A DNA stretch of 64,000 nt, taken from positions 1-64,000 of the forward strand of contig NZ_QWUA01000016.1 of NCBI RefSeq assembly GCF_003576525.1, in the 5' to 3' direction. Below, in pieces: positions 9,101 to 20,900 of this stretch. This DNA comes from Rummeliibacillus sp. POC4 (lineage in GTDB: Bacteria > Bacillota > Bacilli > Bacillales_A > Planococcaceae). A model generated the notes under the pieces. It searched no databases and was not told where the DNA came from. It saw nothing but the letters and a program-made list of their open reading frames with translations. A program made the translations under genes and the position numbers. Position 1 is the stretch's first letter. Each line of letters starts with the position of its first letter.

Positions 9101-9149
9101 AAAAAAATACGACTTTGTCCTTTATGGGATAAAGTCGTATTTAAAAAAA
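9101..9149. terminator. hairpin with flanking A/T runs, terminator-like
   Basis: AAATACGACTTT pairs perfectly with AAAGTCGTATTT, with four more partly pairing bases on each side and a short loop. A-runs and T-runs flank it on both strands. On the minus strand it is the second terminator-like hairpin between rplQ and ecfA1 after the structured element. Confidence 0.7.
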
Positions 9150-9155
9150 TTAACA

Positions 9156-9290
9156 AAAAAAAATAAAAAAGCGCGCACCCCATTCAGAGAAACGCGCTAA
9201 TTGGATATCTCCCGTTCGAAGGTTGCTCAGACCTTAAACGTGAATGGGGTGCGTAGAGCTAAACGAGACAGCACTTATGTCTGCTCATCA
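9156..9290 (-). ncRNA. candidate structured RNA ending in an intrinsic terminator
   Basis: A perfect 13-bp stem joins 9174-9186 (CGCACCCCATTCA) to 9241-9253. It encloses 54 bases with an AAGGT/ACCTT hairpin. A second hairpin at 9256-9286 has GAGC/GCTC and AGACA/TGTCT arms. On the minus strand the large stem runs into T6-A-T9. A possible promoter (ACGACA, 18 bases, TATGAT) lies just upstream. It could be a standalone small RNA, an ecfA1 leader, or a relative of the L17 downstream element. I do not recognise it as a known riboswitch. Confidence 0.6.
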
Positions 9291-9331
9291 TAACGCTCAG
9301 CTTTTAAATTTGTCGTATAAATCTTCTTTTT

Positions 9332-9380
9332 GAAAAAAAGAGGGTGTAAGTTCATATTGTTGTGAACAAGTACACCCTCT
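9332..9380 (-). terminator. intrinsic terminator of rplQ
   Basis: GAGGGTGTA pairs with TACACCCTC and TTGTTCA/TGAAC extends the stem, followed by T7 on the minus strand, 15 bases after the rplQ stop. It closes the S10-spc-alpha supercluster. Confidence 0.92.
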
Positions 9381-9394
9381 CCCAATCGTTATAA

Positions 9395-9775
9395 TTAAAC
9401 TAATTCAATTACAACAACAGGTGCACCGTCACCACGGCGAGGTCCCATTTTCATAATACGAGTATAACCGCCTTGACGGTCAGCGTAGCGTGGTGCTACA
9501 TCATCAAACAATTTTTGAAGTGCAAAAACTGTAGATTCATTACCTTCAGCATCAGTTGAAGTTGCTACTTCATGACGGATAAATGCTGCAGCTTGACGAC
9601 GAGCGTGTAAGTCACCGCGTTTACCTAAAGTAATCATTTTTTCAACTACTGAGCGTAATTCTTTCGCACGAGTTTCTGTTGTTTCAATGCGCTCGTTAAT
9701 GATTAAGTCAGTTGCTAAATCACGTAACAAAGCTTTACGTTGAGAACTTGTACGTCCAAGTTTTCTGTAACCCAT
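9395..9775 (-). CDS. rplQ: 50S ribosomal protein L17
   Basis: A 126-residue L17 of the short bacterial type. It starts [20 protein letters not shown] and ends in an acidic/hydrophobic tail (VVVIELV). It binds near the exit tunnel of the large subunit. It is the last gene of the supercluster, 52 bases after rpoA, and is followed by a strong terminator. Confidence 0.98.
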   Translation of the reverse strand: MGYRKLGRTSSQRKALLRDLATDLIINERIETTETRAKELRSVVEKMITLGKRGDLHARRQAAAFIRHEVATSTDAEGNESTVFALQKLFDDVAPRYADRQGGYTRIMKMGPRRGDGAPVVVIELV

Positions 9776-9827
9776 GGATGTTTCCCTCCTTCGTTCAATT
9801 ACTGATCTTTCATATCTTTATAGTCGC

Positions 9828-10772
9828 TTAGTCTTCTTCTCGTAACCCTAAACCAAGCTCTTCTAACTTCGCTTTTACTTCTTCTAATGATTTACGTCCT
9901 AAATTGCGTACTTTCATCATATCGTCTTCAGACTTGTTAGCAAGTTCAAGAACAGTATTGATACCAGCGCGTTTTAGGCAGTTGTAAGAACGAACAGAAA
10001 GATCTAGTTCTTCAATAGTCATCTCTAGAACTTTTTCTTTTTGATCTTCTTCTTTTTCAACCATGATTTCAGCAGTTTTTGCTTCATCTGTTAAACCAAC
10101 GAAGATATTTAAGTGCTCGGTTAATATTTTCGCTCCGAGCGAAATCGCCTCTTTTGGACCGATGCTGCCATCTGTCCACACATCAAGTGAAAGTTTATCG
10201 TAGTCAGAAGATTGTCCAACTCGAGTATTTTCAACTGTGTAGTTGACGCGTGAAACTGGAGTGTAAATAGAGTCGATCGGGATCACGCCGATAGGAAGAT
10301 CCTCACGTTTGTTTTGATCAGCTGGAGTGTATCCACGTCCACGTTGCGCATACATACGCATACGAAGATGACCATTATTAGCAACTGTTGCAATATATAG
10401 ATCTGGGTTTAATACTTCTACATCACTGTCATGCGTAATATCCGCAGCAGTTACAACCCCGTCACCTTTAAAATCAATTTCAATGACTTTTTCTTCGTCA
10501 GAGTAGATTTTCAAAGCTAGCTTTTTAATGTTCAATATAATTGATGCAACATCTTCTACAACGCCTTCAATAGTAGAGAATTCGTGTAGTACGCCGTCAA
10601 TTTGAATTGAAGTTACAGCAGCTCCTGGTAAAGAAGACAGAAGGATACGACGTAGTGAATTACCCAAAGTAGTTCCATACCCACGTTCAAGTGGTTCTAC
10701 AACAAATTTGCCGTATTTTAAATCATCACTGATCTCTACGGTTTCAATCTTTGGTTTTTCAATTTCGATCAT
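9828..10772 (-). CDS. rpoA: RNA polymerase subunit alpha
   Basis: A 314-residue alpha subunit. The N-terminal dimerisation domain has [17 protein letters not shown] near residue 35-50. A linker and the C-terminal domain (about residues 245-310, with [14 protein letters not shown] and [12 protein letters not shown]) contact UP elements and activators. The start follows AAGGAGGG. The 133-base gap to rpsK holds a good promoter, so alpha can be made independently of the upstream ribosomal genes. Confidence 0.98.
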   Translation of the reverse strand: MIEIEKPKIETVEISDDLKYGKFVVEPLERGYGTTLGNSLRRILLSSLPGAAVTSIQIDGVLHEFSTIEGVVEDVASIILNIKKLALKIYSDEEKVIEIDFKGDGVVTAADITHDSDVEVLNPDLYIATVANNGHLRMRMYAQRGRGYTPADQNKREDLPIGVIPIDSIYTPVSRVNYTVENTRVGQSSDYDKLSLDVWTDGSIGPKEAISLGAKILTEHLNIFVGLTDEAKTAEIMVEKEEDQKEKVLEMTIEELDLSVRSYNCLKRAGINTVLELANKSEDDMMKVRNLGRKSLEEVKAKLEELGLGLREED

Positions 10773-10806
10773 TCAATTTACCCTCCTTCAAAACATCGAA
10801 TATATG

Positions 10807-10835
10807 GTATTATTTCCATTTAAATCGAATGTCAA
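10807..10835 (-). promoter_or_regulatory. sigma-A promoter of rpoA-rplQ
   Basis: TTGACA, 17 bases, TAATAC on the minus strand, 35 bases before the rpoA start. A second candidate (TTGTTT, 17 bases, TATACA) lies further upstream in the same gap. Confidence 0.75.
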
Positions 10836-10905
10836 TCAATCATTTAAAAAATATTATCCATTTGTGTATAAAAAGTGTACTCAATACAAACAAGAGTTGC
10901 AACTA

Positions 10906-11313
<408 letters not shown>

Positions 11314-11320
11314 TTACCTA

Positions 11321-11686
11321 TTATTTTTTCTTGTTAGCTACAGTTTTACGAGGACCTTTACGAGTACGTGCGTTGTTTTTAGAATGTTGTCCGCGTACTG
11401 GTAAACCGCGACGGTGACGCATACCTCGGTAAGAACCGATTTCCATTAAGCGTTTAATGTTAAGAGAAGTTTCGCGACGTAAGTCACCTTCTACTTTGTA
11501 TTTGTCAACTTGTTCACGGATTTTGTTTTGTTCGTCTTCTGTTAAGTCGCGAACACGAGTATCTTCTGAAACACCTGCATCTGCAAGAATTTTCTTAGCA
11601 GTAGTGTTACCGATACCGAAAATGTATGTTAATGAAATTACAACGCGTTTTTCGCGTGGAATGTCAACACCAGCAATACGTGCCAT
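11321..11686 (-). CDS. rpsM: 30S ribosomal protein S13
   Basis: A 121-residue S13 starting [16 protein letters not shown]. It has the helix-two-turn-helix block [11 protein letters not shown] and the basic C-terminal tail that reaches the P site. It lies 24 bases after rpmJ. S13 bridges the subunits by contacting L5 and 23S rRNA. Confidence 0.98.
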   Translation of the reverse strand: MARIAGVDIPREKRVVISLTYIFGIGNTTAKKILADAGVSEDTRVRDLTEDEQNKIREQVDKYKVEGDLRRETSLNIKRLMEIGSYRGMRHRRGLPVRGQHSKNNARTRKGPRKTVANKKK

Positions 11687-11710
11687 GTAAGATGTACACC
11701 TCCTTGGGAA

Positions 11711-11824
<114 letters not shown>

Positions 11825-11861
11825 CTAACCTAACCTCCTTAGTGGTCCGGAGTGCAAAAGA

Positions 11862-12080
11862 TTATTTAAAACGGTATGTGATACGACCGCGAGTTAAGTC
11901 ATATGGAGATAACTCAATTGTTACCTTATCTCCAGGTAAGATGCGAATAAAGTGCATACGAATTTTGCCTGAAACATGTGCAAGAACTGTATGACCATTT
12001 TCTAATTCTACCTTAAACATCGCGTTTGGCAAAGTTTCAACAACTGTGCCTTCGATTTCAATTACATCGTCTTTCGCCAT
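11862..12080 (-). CDS. infA: translation initiation factor IF-1
   Basis: A 72-residue S1-like OB-fold protein ([15 protein letters not shown] start, GRITYRFK end) of standard length. IF-1 binds the ribosomal A site and assists IF-2 and IF-3. Shine-Dalgarno GAAGGGAGA. In B. subtilis map and a KOW-domain gene lie between adk and infA. Here they are absent, and infA has a roughly 420-base upstream gap with its own candidate promoter and a structured leader. Confidence 0.98.
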   Translation of the reverse strand: MAKDDVIEIEGTVVETLPNAMFKVELENGHTVLAHVSGKIRMHFIRILPGDKVTIELSPYDLTRGRITYRFK

Positions 12081-12320
12081 CGACCCTGTCTCCCTTCTAT
12101 ATGCAATTCATGAACTATCGCCAAATTCTTTCGGAATCCGCTGCAAGTTTTACTACTTTTCAACATATGTTTGGTTTGTATGAGAGATGTTCGAAAGACG
12201 CTCATCAGGCTTCGCTTCTCGAACCAAGATATATAGATGCAGGGTTTACCTGATTCTCACACGCTCCCCGGCTACCCTGGATGAGATCCTGCATACCCGT
12301 TTACACAGATACTTTTCCAC
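12081..12320 (-). promoter_or_regulatory. structured 5' leader of infA
   Basis: About 240 untranslated bases, more GC-rich than most intergenic DNA here. ATGCAGG at 12237-12243 pairs with CCTGCAT at 12288-12294 around an inner TCTCA/TGAGA stem. GTTCGA at 12189-12194 pairs with TCGAAC at 12219-12224. There is no T-run after either stem, so a terminator is not indicated. The function is unknown and no known element is recognised. Confidence 0.5.
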
Positions 12321-12327
12321 GAAACTC

Positions 12328-12359
12328 ATTATACCCTTTCAGAATAAAGAATGCATCAA
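12328..12359 (-). promoter_or_regulatory. candidate promoter of infA
   Basis: A perfect TATAAT on the minus strand with TTGATG 20 bases upstream. The spacing is long for sigma-A, so the -10 is stronger evidence than the -35. The region from here to adk (12360-12503) holds no gene; it contains the dyads GCAGATATCTGC and CGAAAAT/ATTTTCG without a T-run. Confidence 0.5.
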
Positions 12360-12503
12360 GGATATATATGGTATCCCTAAGATACAAATAATTCTTCAGT
12401 GCATAGACCGGGTACAATATGCTTTTGCAGCTCTCGAAAATGAATTTTCGCTATGCTACCACATACTCCCGCGATTGCAGATATCTGCGCACTTCATCGG
12501 GTA

Positions 12504-13175
<672 letters not shown>

Positions 13176-13223
13176 TTAGTATGAAGGTTTTTAGGAACGA
13201 ATAACGTTCCAAAAAACCGACTT

Positions 13224-14510
13224 TTATTTCATAAAACCTTTGTAGTGTCGTTTTACAAGTTGAGATTCTAATTGTTTCATCGTTTCTAGTGCAACACTAA
13301 CTACGATTAGCAAACTAGTACCACCAATTTGTGCAGATGATGGAAGATTTGCAATATTGATAAACAAGATTGGAAGAACTGCCACAACTGACAAGAAAAT
13401 AGCACCTACAAATGTTAAGCGATATAAAACAGAAGTTAAATAATCTTGTGTACTTTTACCTGGACGTATGCCCGGAATATAAGCACCTTGTTTCTTAAGA
13501 TTATCTGAAACTTTTTCTGGATTAACTTGAACGAATGCATAGAAATACGTAAACGCAACGATTAACGCTACATATATGATCATTCCAAGTGGTTGAGAAT
13601 AATCAAACGTTCTTTCAATAAATCCAGTTATTTTATTATCTTCAAAGAAAGTAGCAATCGTTCTAGGTGTTACAAGAAATGCAACAGCAAAGATTACCGG
13701 GATAACCCCAGCAGAATTGACTTTCAATGGAAGATGCGATTGTTGAGCACCACGTTGTGCACCAGAACCTTTTGCATATTGAATTGGAATTTTACGATTC
13801 GCTTGTTGAACATAAATAACTCCAACTACAATTGCTAGAGCTGCTAATGCAATAATTACAAGTTTGATAATGTTGATAAATAATTGTTCACCAGCATCTT
13901 CAAATTGCTGAGCATAAATTTGGTTCACTGTTGTAGGTAACGCAGCAACGATCCCAGCGAAGATAATAATGGAAATACCATTTCCAACACCTTTTTCTGT
14001 AATCTGTTCACCTAGCCATAATAAGAACGCTGTACCAGCAGTTAACACGATTGCAATTGTTAAGTAAGTCATTACGCCTTCTTCTCTAATCAATGAACCG
14101 CCGTACATACGGTTAAAACCGTAAGACATAGCGATTGATTGAATAAATGCAAGTACAATTGCAAAATAGCGTGTAAATTGAGCGATTTTTTTACGCCCAA
14201 CTTCACCTTGTTTTGACCACTCGGTGAACTTCTTCACAACATCCATTTGTAACAGTTGAACAATAATTGATGCCGTAATATAAGGCATAATCCCCATCGC
14301 AAAAATAGAGAAGTTTTTAAGTGCTCCACCACCGAAAGTATTCAAGAAACCAACCAAGCTATATTGATCAGTTTGTTGTAATACTTCAGCGTCTACATTT
14401 GGTACTGGAATGAATGATCCTATACGGAAAATCACCAACATCAAAAGTGTGAAAATGATTTTATTTCTTATATCTCTCACGCGCATAAAGTTAGAGATTG
14501 TACGAAACAT
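13224..14510 (-). CDS. secY: protein translocase subunit SecY
   Basis: A 428-residue polytopic protein with about ten transmembrane helices forming the protein-conducting channel with SecE and SecG. Typical blocks are PFMAMG-like FAMGIMPYITASI near residue 70 and PGIRPGKST near 350 in the cytoplasmic ribosome/SecA-binding loops. Its start overlaps the rplO stop by one base (TAATG), so the two are probably translationally coupled. Confidence 0.98.
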   Translation of the reverse strand: MFRTISNFMRVRDIRNKIIFTLLMLVIFRIGSFIPVPNVDAEVLQQTDQYSLVGFLNTFGGGALKNFSIFAMGIMPYITASIIVQLLQMDVVKKFTEWSKQGEVGRKKIAQFTRYFAIVLAFIQSIAMSYGFNRMYGGSLIREEGVMTYLTIAIVLTAGTAFLLWLGEQITEKGVGNGISIIIFAGIVAALPTTVNQIYAQQFEDAGEQLFINIIKLVIIALAALAIVVGVIYVQQANRKIPIQYAKGSGAQRGAQQSHLPLKVNSAGVIPVIFAVAFLVTPRTIATFFEDNKITGFIERTFDYSQPLGMIIYVALIVAFTYFYAFVQVNPEKVSDNLKKQGAYIPGIRPGKSTQDYLTSVLYRLTFVGAIFLSVVAVLPILFINIANLPSSAQIGGTSLLIVVSVALETMKQLESQLVKRHYKGFMK

Positions 14511-14950
14511 TAAATCACCTCAATGTTTCCGCCGACATTTTCAATTGCTGCTTTTGCAGATGCAGAGAATTTATGAGCTTTGACAGTAAGCTTTTTATCA
14601 AGAGTTCCATTACCAAGAACTTTGATACCTGCTTTTTCTTTACCCACAACGCCAGTTTCAACAAGTAAAGCTGGTGTAACTTCTGTGCCTTCTTCAAAAC
14701 GATTTAACGCATCAAGATTTACAATAGCGTATTCTTTGCGGTTAATGTTAGTGAATCCACGTTTTGGTAAACGACGGAAGATAGGGTTTTGACCACCTTC
14801 AAATCCAGGGCGTACACCGCCGCCTGAACGTGATTTTTGACCTTTTTGACCTCTACCAGAAGTTTTACCATTACCAGTCGCAATACCACGACCTACACGG
14901 TTACGTTCTTTACGTGAACCAGTAGCTGGTTCTAACTCATGAAGTTTCAT
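14510..14950 (-). CDS. rplO: 50S ribosomal protein L15
   Basis: A 146-residue L15 with the Gly/Arg-rich N-terminus ([20 protein letters not shown]) that threads through 23S rRNA, and a folded C-terminal half. It overlaps secY by one base and lies 32 bases after rpmD with an AGGAGGTG site. Confidence 0.98.
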   Translation of the reverse strand: MKLHELEPATGSRKERNRVGRGIATGNGKTSGRGQKGQKSRSGGGVRPGFEGGQNPIFRRLPKRGFTNINRKEYAIVNLDALNRFEEGTEVTPALLVETGVVGKEKAGIKVLGNGTLDKKLTVKAHKFSASAKAAIENVGGNIEVI

Positions 14951-14982
14951 TAGATGGCACCTCCTTGTTATTAAATTTAAAA

Positions 14983-15165
14983 TTATTTTTCAGTAACTGT
15001 TACTAAATGAGCAACTTTAGTGATCGCACCGCGAATAGCTTCGTTGTCAGCATGTTCAACAGTTTGATGCATTTTACGTAAACCTAATGCTTCGATAGTT
15101 TTACGTTGTGCTGGTTTAGCACCAATTAAACTTTTAGTGAGGGTAATTTCTAGTTTATTTGACAT
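14983..15165 (-). CDS. rpmD: 50S ribosomal protein L30
   Basis: A 60-residue bacterial L30 with the core block [20 protein letters not shown]. Its place between rpsE and rplO is conserved. Only 14 bases separate it from rpsE, and a GGGAGGG Shine-Dalgarno sits in that gap. Confidence 0.97.
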   Translation of the reverse strand: MSNKLEITLTKSLIGAKPAQRKTIEALGLRKMHQTVEHADNEAIRGAITKVAHLVTVTEK

Positions 15166-15179
15166 GTTATTTCCCTCCC

Positions 15180-15683
15180 TTAACCTAGTAGTTCTTCTAC
15201 TGATTTACCACGAAGTTTTGCAACTTCAGCAGCTTGTTTTAATTCAGATAAACCTTTAATAGTCGCACGTACCATGTTGATTGGTGTGTTTGAACCTAAA
15301 GATTTAGAAAGAATATCAGTAATACCAGCAAGTTCAAGTACGGCACGTACTGGACCACCAGCGATAACACCTGTACCAGGAGCAGCAGGTTTAATCATAA
15401 TATGGCCTGCACCAAAGTTTCCAATTACTAAGTGAGGTGTAGTACCACCAACACGTGGAACTTCAATAAGGTTTTTCTTCGCATCTTCAACAGCTTTGCG
15501 AATTGCATCAGGTACTTCTTGTGCTTTACCAGTACCAAAACCTACATGGCCATTACGATCTCCAACTACAACTAGTGCAGTGAAGCGGAAACGACGTCCA
15601 CCTTTTACAACTTTAGCAACGCGGTTGATAGTAACAACGCGTTCTTCAAGTTCTAGATTGTTTGCGTCAATATTAAGACCCAT
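15180..15683 (-). CDS. rpsE: 30S ribosomal protein S5
   Basis: A 167-residue S5. It has the N-terminal double-stranded-RNA-binding-like domain ([18 protein letters not shown], the loop where spectinomycin-resistance changes occur; residues look wild type) and a C-terminal domain with [16 protein letters not shown]5 supports decoding fidelity. The gene follows rplR by 21 bases with AGGAGG. Confidence 0.98.
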   Translation of the reverse strand: MGLNIDANNLELEERVVTINRVAKVVKGGRRFRFTALVVVGDRNGHVGFGTGKAQEVPDAIRKAVEDAKKNLIEVPRVGGTTPHLVIGNFGAGHIMIKPAAPGTGVIAGGPVRAVLELAGITDILSKSLGSNTPINMVRATIKGLSELKQAAEVAKLRGKSVEELLG

Positions 15684-15704
15684 GAAAAGTGTACCTCCTT
15701 CTTA

Positions 15705-16064
15705 TTAAAATTCTAAACCGTTTTCGCGAGCAGCTTCAGCTAAAGCTTTTACGCGTCCATGATATAAGTAACCACCGCGGTCAAATACAACAGCTTTGAT
15801 ATTTTTTTCCGCAGCACGTTTAGCGATTGTTTCACCAATTTTTGTTGCAGCTTCCACATTGCTTGCAGTTCCTTCAAAATCTTTATCCATAGTTGAAGCT
15901 GAAGCAAGTGTTACGCCTTGAGTATCGTCAATAATTTGAGCGTAGATGTGTTTATTTGAACGGTATACATTTAAACGTGGACGTTGTGTAGTACCTGAAA
16001 TTTTAGCACGTACGCGAGCATGACGTTTTTTACGAACTTGATTTTTATCTTGTTTCGTAATCAC
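15705..16064 (-). CDS. rplR: 50S ribosomal protein L18
   Basis: A 119-residue L18 with a basic N-terminal tail ([12 protein letters not shown]), the 5S rRNA-binding core and the [19 protein letters not shown] ending. It works with L5 and 5S rRNA in the central protuberance. It lies 33 bases after rplF. Confidence 0.98.
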   Translation of the reverse strand: MITKQDKNQVRKKRHARVRAKISGTTQRPRLNVYRSNKHIYAQIIDDTQGVTLASASTMDKDFEGTASNVEAATKIGETIAKRAAEKNIKAVVFDRGGYLYHGRVKALAEAARENGLEF

Positions 16065-16097
16065 AAAGGGTCACTCCTTTCTAATGCTTAGGCAGCA

Positions 16098-16637
16098 TTA
16101 TTTACCTGTTTTACCTTCTTTACGACGAACATATTCGCCTTCGTAACGGATCCCTTTACCTTTATAAGGTTCTGGTGGGCGTACGTCACGGATATTTGAA
16201 GCGTAAGCTCCAACTTTTTCTTTAGAGATACCTTTAACAACTACTTTAGTGTTAGAAGGTACTTCGAATTCTATGCCTTCTTCAGCTGTAAATTCAACTG
16301 GGTGAGAGTAACCAACGTTCAATACAAGTTTTTTACCTTGTAATTGTGCACGATAACCAACCCCAACTAATTCTAAAGATTTAGCAAAGCCTTCAGAAAC
16401 ACCTGTTACCATATTAGCAAGCAAAGCACGAGTTGTACCATGGTTTGTACGGTGTTCTTTAGATTCAGAAGGACGTGTTAATGTAAGAACATTTCCTTCT
16501 TGTTCGATTTTAATATCTTTGTTAAAAGCACGAACTAATTCGCCTTTTGGACCTTTTACAGTTGCTACGTTTTCAGCATCGATTGATACTGTAACACCTG
16601 CAGGTACCTCGATCGGTTTTTTACCTATACGAGACAT
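16098..16637 (-). CDS. rplF: 50S ribosomal protein L6
   Basis: A 179-residue L6 made of two repeated RNA-binding domains. The C-terminal signature [16 protein letters not shown] is clear. It lies near the GTPase-associated centre at the base of the stalk. It follows rpsH by 32 bases with GGAGG. Confidence 0.98.
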   Translation of the reverse strand: MSRIGKKPIEVPAGVTVSIDAENVATVKGPKGELVRAFNKDIKIEQEGNVLTLTRPSESKEHRTNHGTTRALLANMVTGVSEGFAKSLELVGVGYRAQLQGKKLVLNVGYSHPVEFTAEEGIEFEVPSNTKVVVKGISKEKVGAYASNIRDVRPPEPYKGKGIRYEGEYVRRKEGKTGK

Positions 16638-16669
16638 TTAATGTTGCACCTCCATTCTATTGTTGCTAA

Positions 16670-17068
16670 TTACCAAACGTATGCTAGAACTTCGCCGCCA
16701 ACTTTTTTAGCGCGAGCTTCTTTGTCTGTTAATAAACCTTGTGAAGTTGATACTAAAGCGATACCTAGACCGTTCAATACTTTAGGTACTTCATCAGTTT
16801 TTGCATAAACGCGTAAACCTGGTTTAGAAATACGTTTTAAACCTGTAATAACACGTTCGTTATTTTGACCGTATTTTAAGAAGATACGGATAATACCTTG
16901 TTTGTCATCTTCAACATATTCAACGTCACGAATGAAACCTTCACGCTTAAGAATCTCAGCGATTTCTTTTTTAATATTAGAAGCTGGAAGCTCTAATTTT
17001 TCGTGACGGACCATGTTAGCATTACGAATGCGAGTAAGCATATCTGCAATTGGATCTGTCATAGTCAT
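16670..17068 (-). CDS. rpsH: 30S ribosomal protein S8
   Basis: A 132-residue S8 with the N-terminal [14 protein letters not shown] and the C-terminal [13 protein letters not shown] block that binds 16S helix 21. S8 is the autogenous repressor of the spc operon in E. coli; no equivalent site is evident here. It follows rpsN by 30 bases. Confidence 0.98.
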   Translation of the reverse strand: MTMTDPIADMLTRIRNANMVRHEKLELPASNIKKEIAEILKREGFIRDVEYVEDDKQGIIRIFLKYGQNNERVITGLKRISKPGLRVYAKTDEVPKVLNGLGIALVSTSQGLLTDKEARAKKVGGEVLAYVW

Positions 17069-17098
17069 TAAAATTTACCTCCTTCCCAAATTAGGGGA

Positions 17099-17284
17099 TT
17101 ACCAGCTGGCTTTTTTAACGCCAGGAATTTGTCCCTTGTAAGCAAGTTCACGGAAACAAATACGGCAAAGTTTGAATTTGCGGTATACAGAGTGTGGACG
17201 GCCACAGCGTTCACAACGAGTATAGTCTTGAACTTTATACTTTGCACCACGTTGTTGTTTTATGATCATTGATTTTTTAGCCAC
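17099..17284 (-). CDS. rpsZ: 30S ribosomal protein S14, zinc-binding type Z
   Basis: A 61-residue short S14 with two CxxC pairs (CERCG and CRICF), the zinc-containing C+ form that Firmicutes use when zinc is ample. The zinc-independent longer paralogue is not in this window. It lies 17 bases after rplE with a GGGAGGCGAG-type Shine-Dalgarno. Confidence 0.98.
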   Translation of the reverse strand: MAKKSMIIKQQRGAKYKVQDYTRCERCGRPHSVYRKFKLCRICFRELAYKGQIPGVKKASW

Positions 17285-17301
17285 GTTCTCGCCTCCCTAT
17301 A

Positions 17302-17841
17302 TTATTTTTGGAATGGCATACCGAATTGTGTTAACAACTCGTGAGCTTCTTCATCTGAGTTCGCAGTAGTAACGATAACGATATCCATACCGCGTACTTT
17401 TGAAACTTTATCATAGTCGATTTCAGGGAAGATTAATTGTTCTTTCACACCAAGTGTGTAGTTACCGCGACCATCAAATGCTTTTTTAGAAACACCGTGG
17501 AAGTCACGTACACGAGGAAGAGAAATAGAAATTAATTTGTCCAAGAAGTCATACATACGTTCACCACGTAATGTAACTTTTGCACCGATTGGCATACCTT
17601 CACGAAGACGGAAGCCAGCGATAGATTTTTTAGCTTTAGTTACAACTGGTTTTTGACCAGTGATAAGTGTTAATTCTTCAACAGCTGCATCAAGAACTTT
17701 TGAGTTTTGAACAGCGTCACCAACACCCATGTTGACAACGATTTTTTCAACTTTTGGTACTTGCATTGTTGAAGTGTATTCGAATTTGCTCATAAGAGCT
17801 TTAGAAACTTCATTTTCGTATTTTTCTTTTAGGCGGTTCAT
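17302..17841 (-). CDS. rplE: 50S ribosomal protein L5
   Basis: A 179-residue L5 with the N-terminal [14 protein letters not shown] block, the GAKVTLRG motif and the conserved [15 protein letters not shown]. It binds 5S rRNA in the central protuberance and contacts P-site tRNA. It follows rplX by 26 bases. Confidence 0.98.
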   Translation of the reverse strand: MNRLKEKYENEVSKALMSKFEYTSTMQVPKVEKIVVNMGVGDAVQNSKVLDAAVEELTLITGQKPVVTKAKKSIAGFRLREGMPIGAKVTLRGERMYDFLDKLISISLPRVRDFHGVSKKAFDGRGNYTLGVKEQLIFPEIDYDKVSKVRGMDIVIVTTANSDEEAHELLTQFGMPFQK

Positions 17842-17867
17842 GTTTGTACCTCCCTTCTCTTTTAAAC

Positions 17868-18179
17868 TTATTTATCGATTACTGCACCTGATTTTTTTGC
17901 TACACGAACTTTTTTGCCATTTTCTTCTTTATAACCTACGCGAGTCGGCTCGCCAGATTTAGGATCAATTAGCATTACGTTCGAAACGTGAATTGCTGCC
18001 TCTTGGCTGACAATTCCACCTTGTGGATTAAGTTGGTTAGGTTTCACGTGTTTTTTAACGATGTTAACACCTTCAACTAACACGCGATCTTTTTTAGGAA
18101 AAGCAGCTAGGATTACTCCTGTTTTGCCTTTATCTTTACCTGTAATAACCATTACTTTGTCGCCTTTTTTAACATGCAT
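17868..18179 (-). CDS. rplX: 50S ribosomal protein L24
   Basis: A 103-residue L24 with an N-terminal KOW motif ([19 protein letters not shown]). It initiates assembly of the large subunit at 23S domain I. It lies 35 bases after rplN; the start follows AAGGAGGTG. Confidence 0.98.
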   Translation of the reverse strand: MHVKKGDKVMVITGKDKGKTGVILAAFPKKDRVLVEGVNIVKKHVKPNQLNPQGGIVSQEAAIHVSNVMLIDPKSGEPTRVGYKEENGKKVRVAKKSGAVIDK

Positions 18180-18214
18180 TCTGTCGCACCTCCTTGATTG
18201 GCACTTTCATGTAA

Positions 18215-18583
<369 letters not shown>

Positions 18584-18622
18584 TTAGGTTACCTCCCTTC
18601 GGACTGTTTATTCCGAATTATA

Positions 18623-18886
18623 TTAGATAATAACCGCTTTTTCTACAACTTCAACTAAACGGAAGCGTTTAGTAGCTGATAGCGGACGAGTTTCCATGAT
18701 GCGTACGATATCTCCAACTTTAGCAACGTTGTTTTCATCATGCGCTTTGAACTTTTTAGAGTATTTTACACGTTTACCATAAAGCGTATGCTTTTTGTAA
18801 GTTTCAACTAAAACAGAAACTGTTTTATCCATTTTGTCAGAAACTACGCGGCCTGTGTAAACTTTGCGTTGGTTACGCTCAGTCAT
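18623..18886 (-). CDS. rpsQ: 30S ribosomal protein S17
   Basis: An 87-residue OB-fold S17 with [14 protein letters not shown] near the start and [19 protein letters not shown] near the end. It binds 16S rRNA early in assembly. It follows rpmC by 20 bases with GGAGG. Confidence 0.98.
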   Translation of the reverse strand: MTERNQRKVYTGRVVSDKMDKTVSVLVETYKKHTLYGKRVKYSKKFKAHDENNVAKVGDIVRIMETRPLSATKRFRLVEVVEKAVII

Positions 18887-18906
18887 GCTTGCAAACCTCC
18901 TCTTTA

Positions 18907-19531
<625 letters not shown>

Positions 19532-19532
19532 A

Positions 19533-20189
19533 TTATTTGCCTCCTTCCTCAGAGTTCTTCTTAACTGGAAGGACTTCACCACGATAGATCCATACTTTAA
19601 CACCTAATTTACCATAAGTAGTGTCAGCTTCTGCATGAGCATAATCAATGTCAGCACGAAGAGTATGAAGTGGAACAGTTCCTTCGCTGTAGTGTTCAGC
19701 ACGAGCGATATCAGCGCCACCTAGACGACCAGATACTTGAGTTTTAATACCTTGAGCACCTGCACGAATTGTACGTTGAATTGCTTGTTTTTGTGCACGA
19801 CGGAATGATACACGGTTTTCTAATTGACGAGCGATGTTTTCAGCTACCAATTTAGCGTCAAGATCAGCGCGTTTGATTTCAACAATGTTGATGTGTACGC
19901 GTTTGCCAGTCATTGCATTAAGGTTTTTACGAAGTGTTTCTACTTCTGTACCGCCTTTACCGATAACCATACCTGGTTTCGCTGTGCTAATAGTAATGTT
20001 AATTTTGTTTGCAGCACGTTCGATTTCAACTTTAGAAACCGATGCTTCTTTTAAACTAGTTTCGATGAATTTACGAACTTTAATGTCTTCGTGAAGTAAT
20101 GTAGCATAGTCTTTTTCTGCGTACCATCTAGATTCCCAATCACGAATGACACCGACACGTAATCCTATTGGATGTACTTTTTGTCCCAC
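19533..20189 (-). CDS. rpsC: 30S ribosomal protein S3
   Basis: A 218-residue S3 with an N-terminal KH domain ([14 protein letters not shown] near residue 60-75) and a C-terminal domain with [14 protein letters not shown]. It lies at the mRNA entry tunnel and contributes helicase activity. It starts 3 bases after rplV and ends 1 base before rplP. Confidence 0.98.
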   Translation of the reverse strand: MGQKVHPIGLRVGVIRDWESRWYAEKDYATLLHEDIKVRKFIETSLKEASVSKVEIERAANKINITISTAKPGMVIGKGGTEVETLRKNLNAMTGKRVHINIVEIKRADLDAKLVAENIARQLENRVSFRRAQKQAIQRTIRAGAQGIKTQVSGRLGGADIARAEHYSEGTVPLHTLRADIDYAHAEADTTYGKLGVKVWIYRGEVLPVKKNSEEGGK

Positions 20190-20192
20190 GTA

Positions 20193-20537
20193 TTATCCCT
20201 CCTTCTTCTCAGATACCACGATTGTAATGTGGCTTGTACGTTTGTTAATTGCGCTTGCACGTCCTTGAGCACGTGGACGGAAACGTTTCAACGTTGGACC
20301 TTCGTCAACGAATACTTCTGAAATTACTAAGTTGTTAACGTCTAAATCATAATTATGTTCAGCGTTAGCGACTGCAGATTTTAGCACTTTTTCTACTACA
20401 GGAGATGCTGCTCTTGGAGTATGGCGTAAAATTGCAACTGCTTCGCCAACTTGCTTGCCTCGGATTAAATCAACTACTAAGCGGACTTTACGAGGAGCAA
20501 TTCGAACTGTGCGAGCAATAGCTTTAGCTTGTTGCAT
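20193..20537 (-). CDS. rplV: 50S ribosomal protein L22
   Basis: A 114-residue L22. Its extended beta-hairpin ([10 protein letters not shown]-type sequence [15 protein letters not shown]) lines the exit tunnel near the macrolide site; no macrolide-resistance insertion is seen there. It follows rpsS by 21 bases with GGGAGG. Confidence 0.98.
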   Translation of the reverse strand: MQQAKAIARTVRIAPRKVRLVVDLIRGKQVGEAVAILRHTPRAASPVVEKVLKSAVANAEHNYDLDVNNLVISEVFVDEGPTLKRFRPRAQGRASAINKRTSHITIVVSEKKEG

Positions 20538-20558
20538 CAGGATTTACCTCCCCTCAAA

Positions 20559-20840
20559 TTAGCGTACTAGAGTTTTCTTATCATCTGCACCATGTCCTTT
20601 GAAAGTACGAGTTGGTGCAAATTCGCCTAGTTTATGACCTACCATATCTTCAGTCACGTATACAGGCACGTGTTTACGTCCATCATATACAGCGATTGTT
20701 AGACCGATGAAATTCGGGAAGATTGTAGAGCGGCGAGACCAAGTTTTGATCACTTGTTTTTTTTCTGAATCTTGTTGAGCTTCCACTTTTTTCATTAAGT
20801 GTTCATCAACAAAAGGTCCTTTTTTCAAGCTACGACCCAT
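20559..20840 (-). CDS. rpsS: 30S ribosomal protein S19
   Basis: A 93-residue S19 ([19 protein letters not shown] start) with [17 protein letters not shown] near the end. It lies in the head of the small subunit beside S13. It follows rplB by 60 bases; a short dyad (CCGTGGTGGAATCACGG) lies in that gap. Confidence 0.98.
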   Translation of the reverse strand: MGRSLKKGPFVDEHLMKKVEAQQDSEKKQVIKTWSRRSTIFPNFIGLTIAVYDGRKHVPVYVTEDMVGHKLGEFAPTRTFKGHGADDKKTLVR

Positions 20841-20900
20841 TTTGGAACCTCCCTCCGTGATTCCACCACGGCTCTTTCATTGAACCGCAGTCTAATCACA

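Noticed and set aside
12081-12300. Remnant of map or the KOW-domain gene
   Set aside because: Neither strand shows recognisable fragments of either protein by eye.
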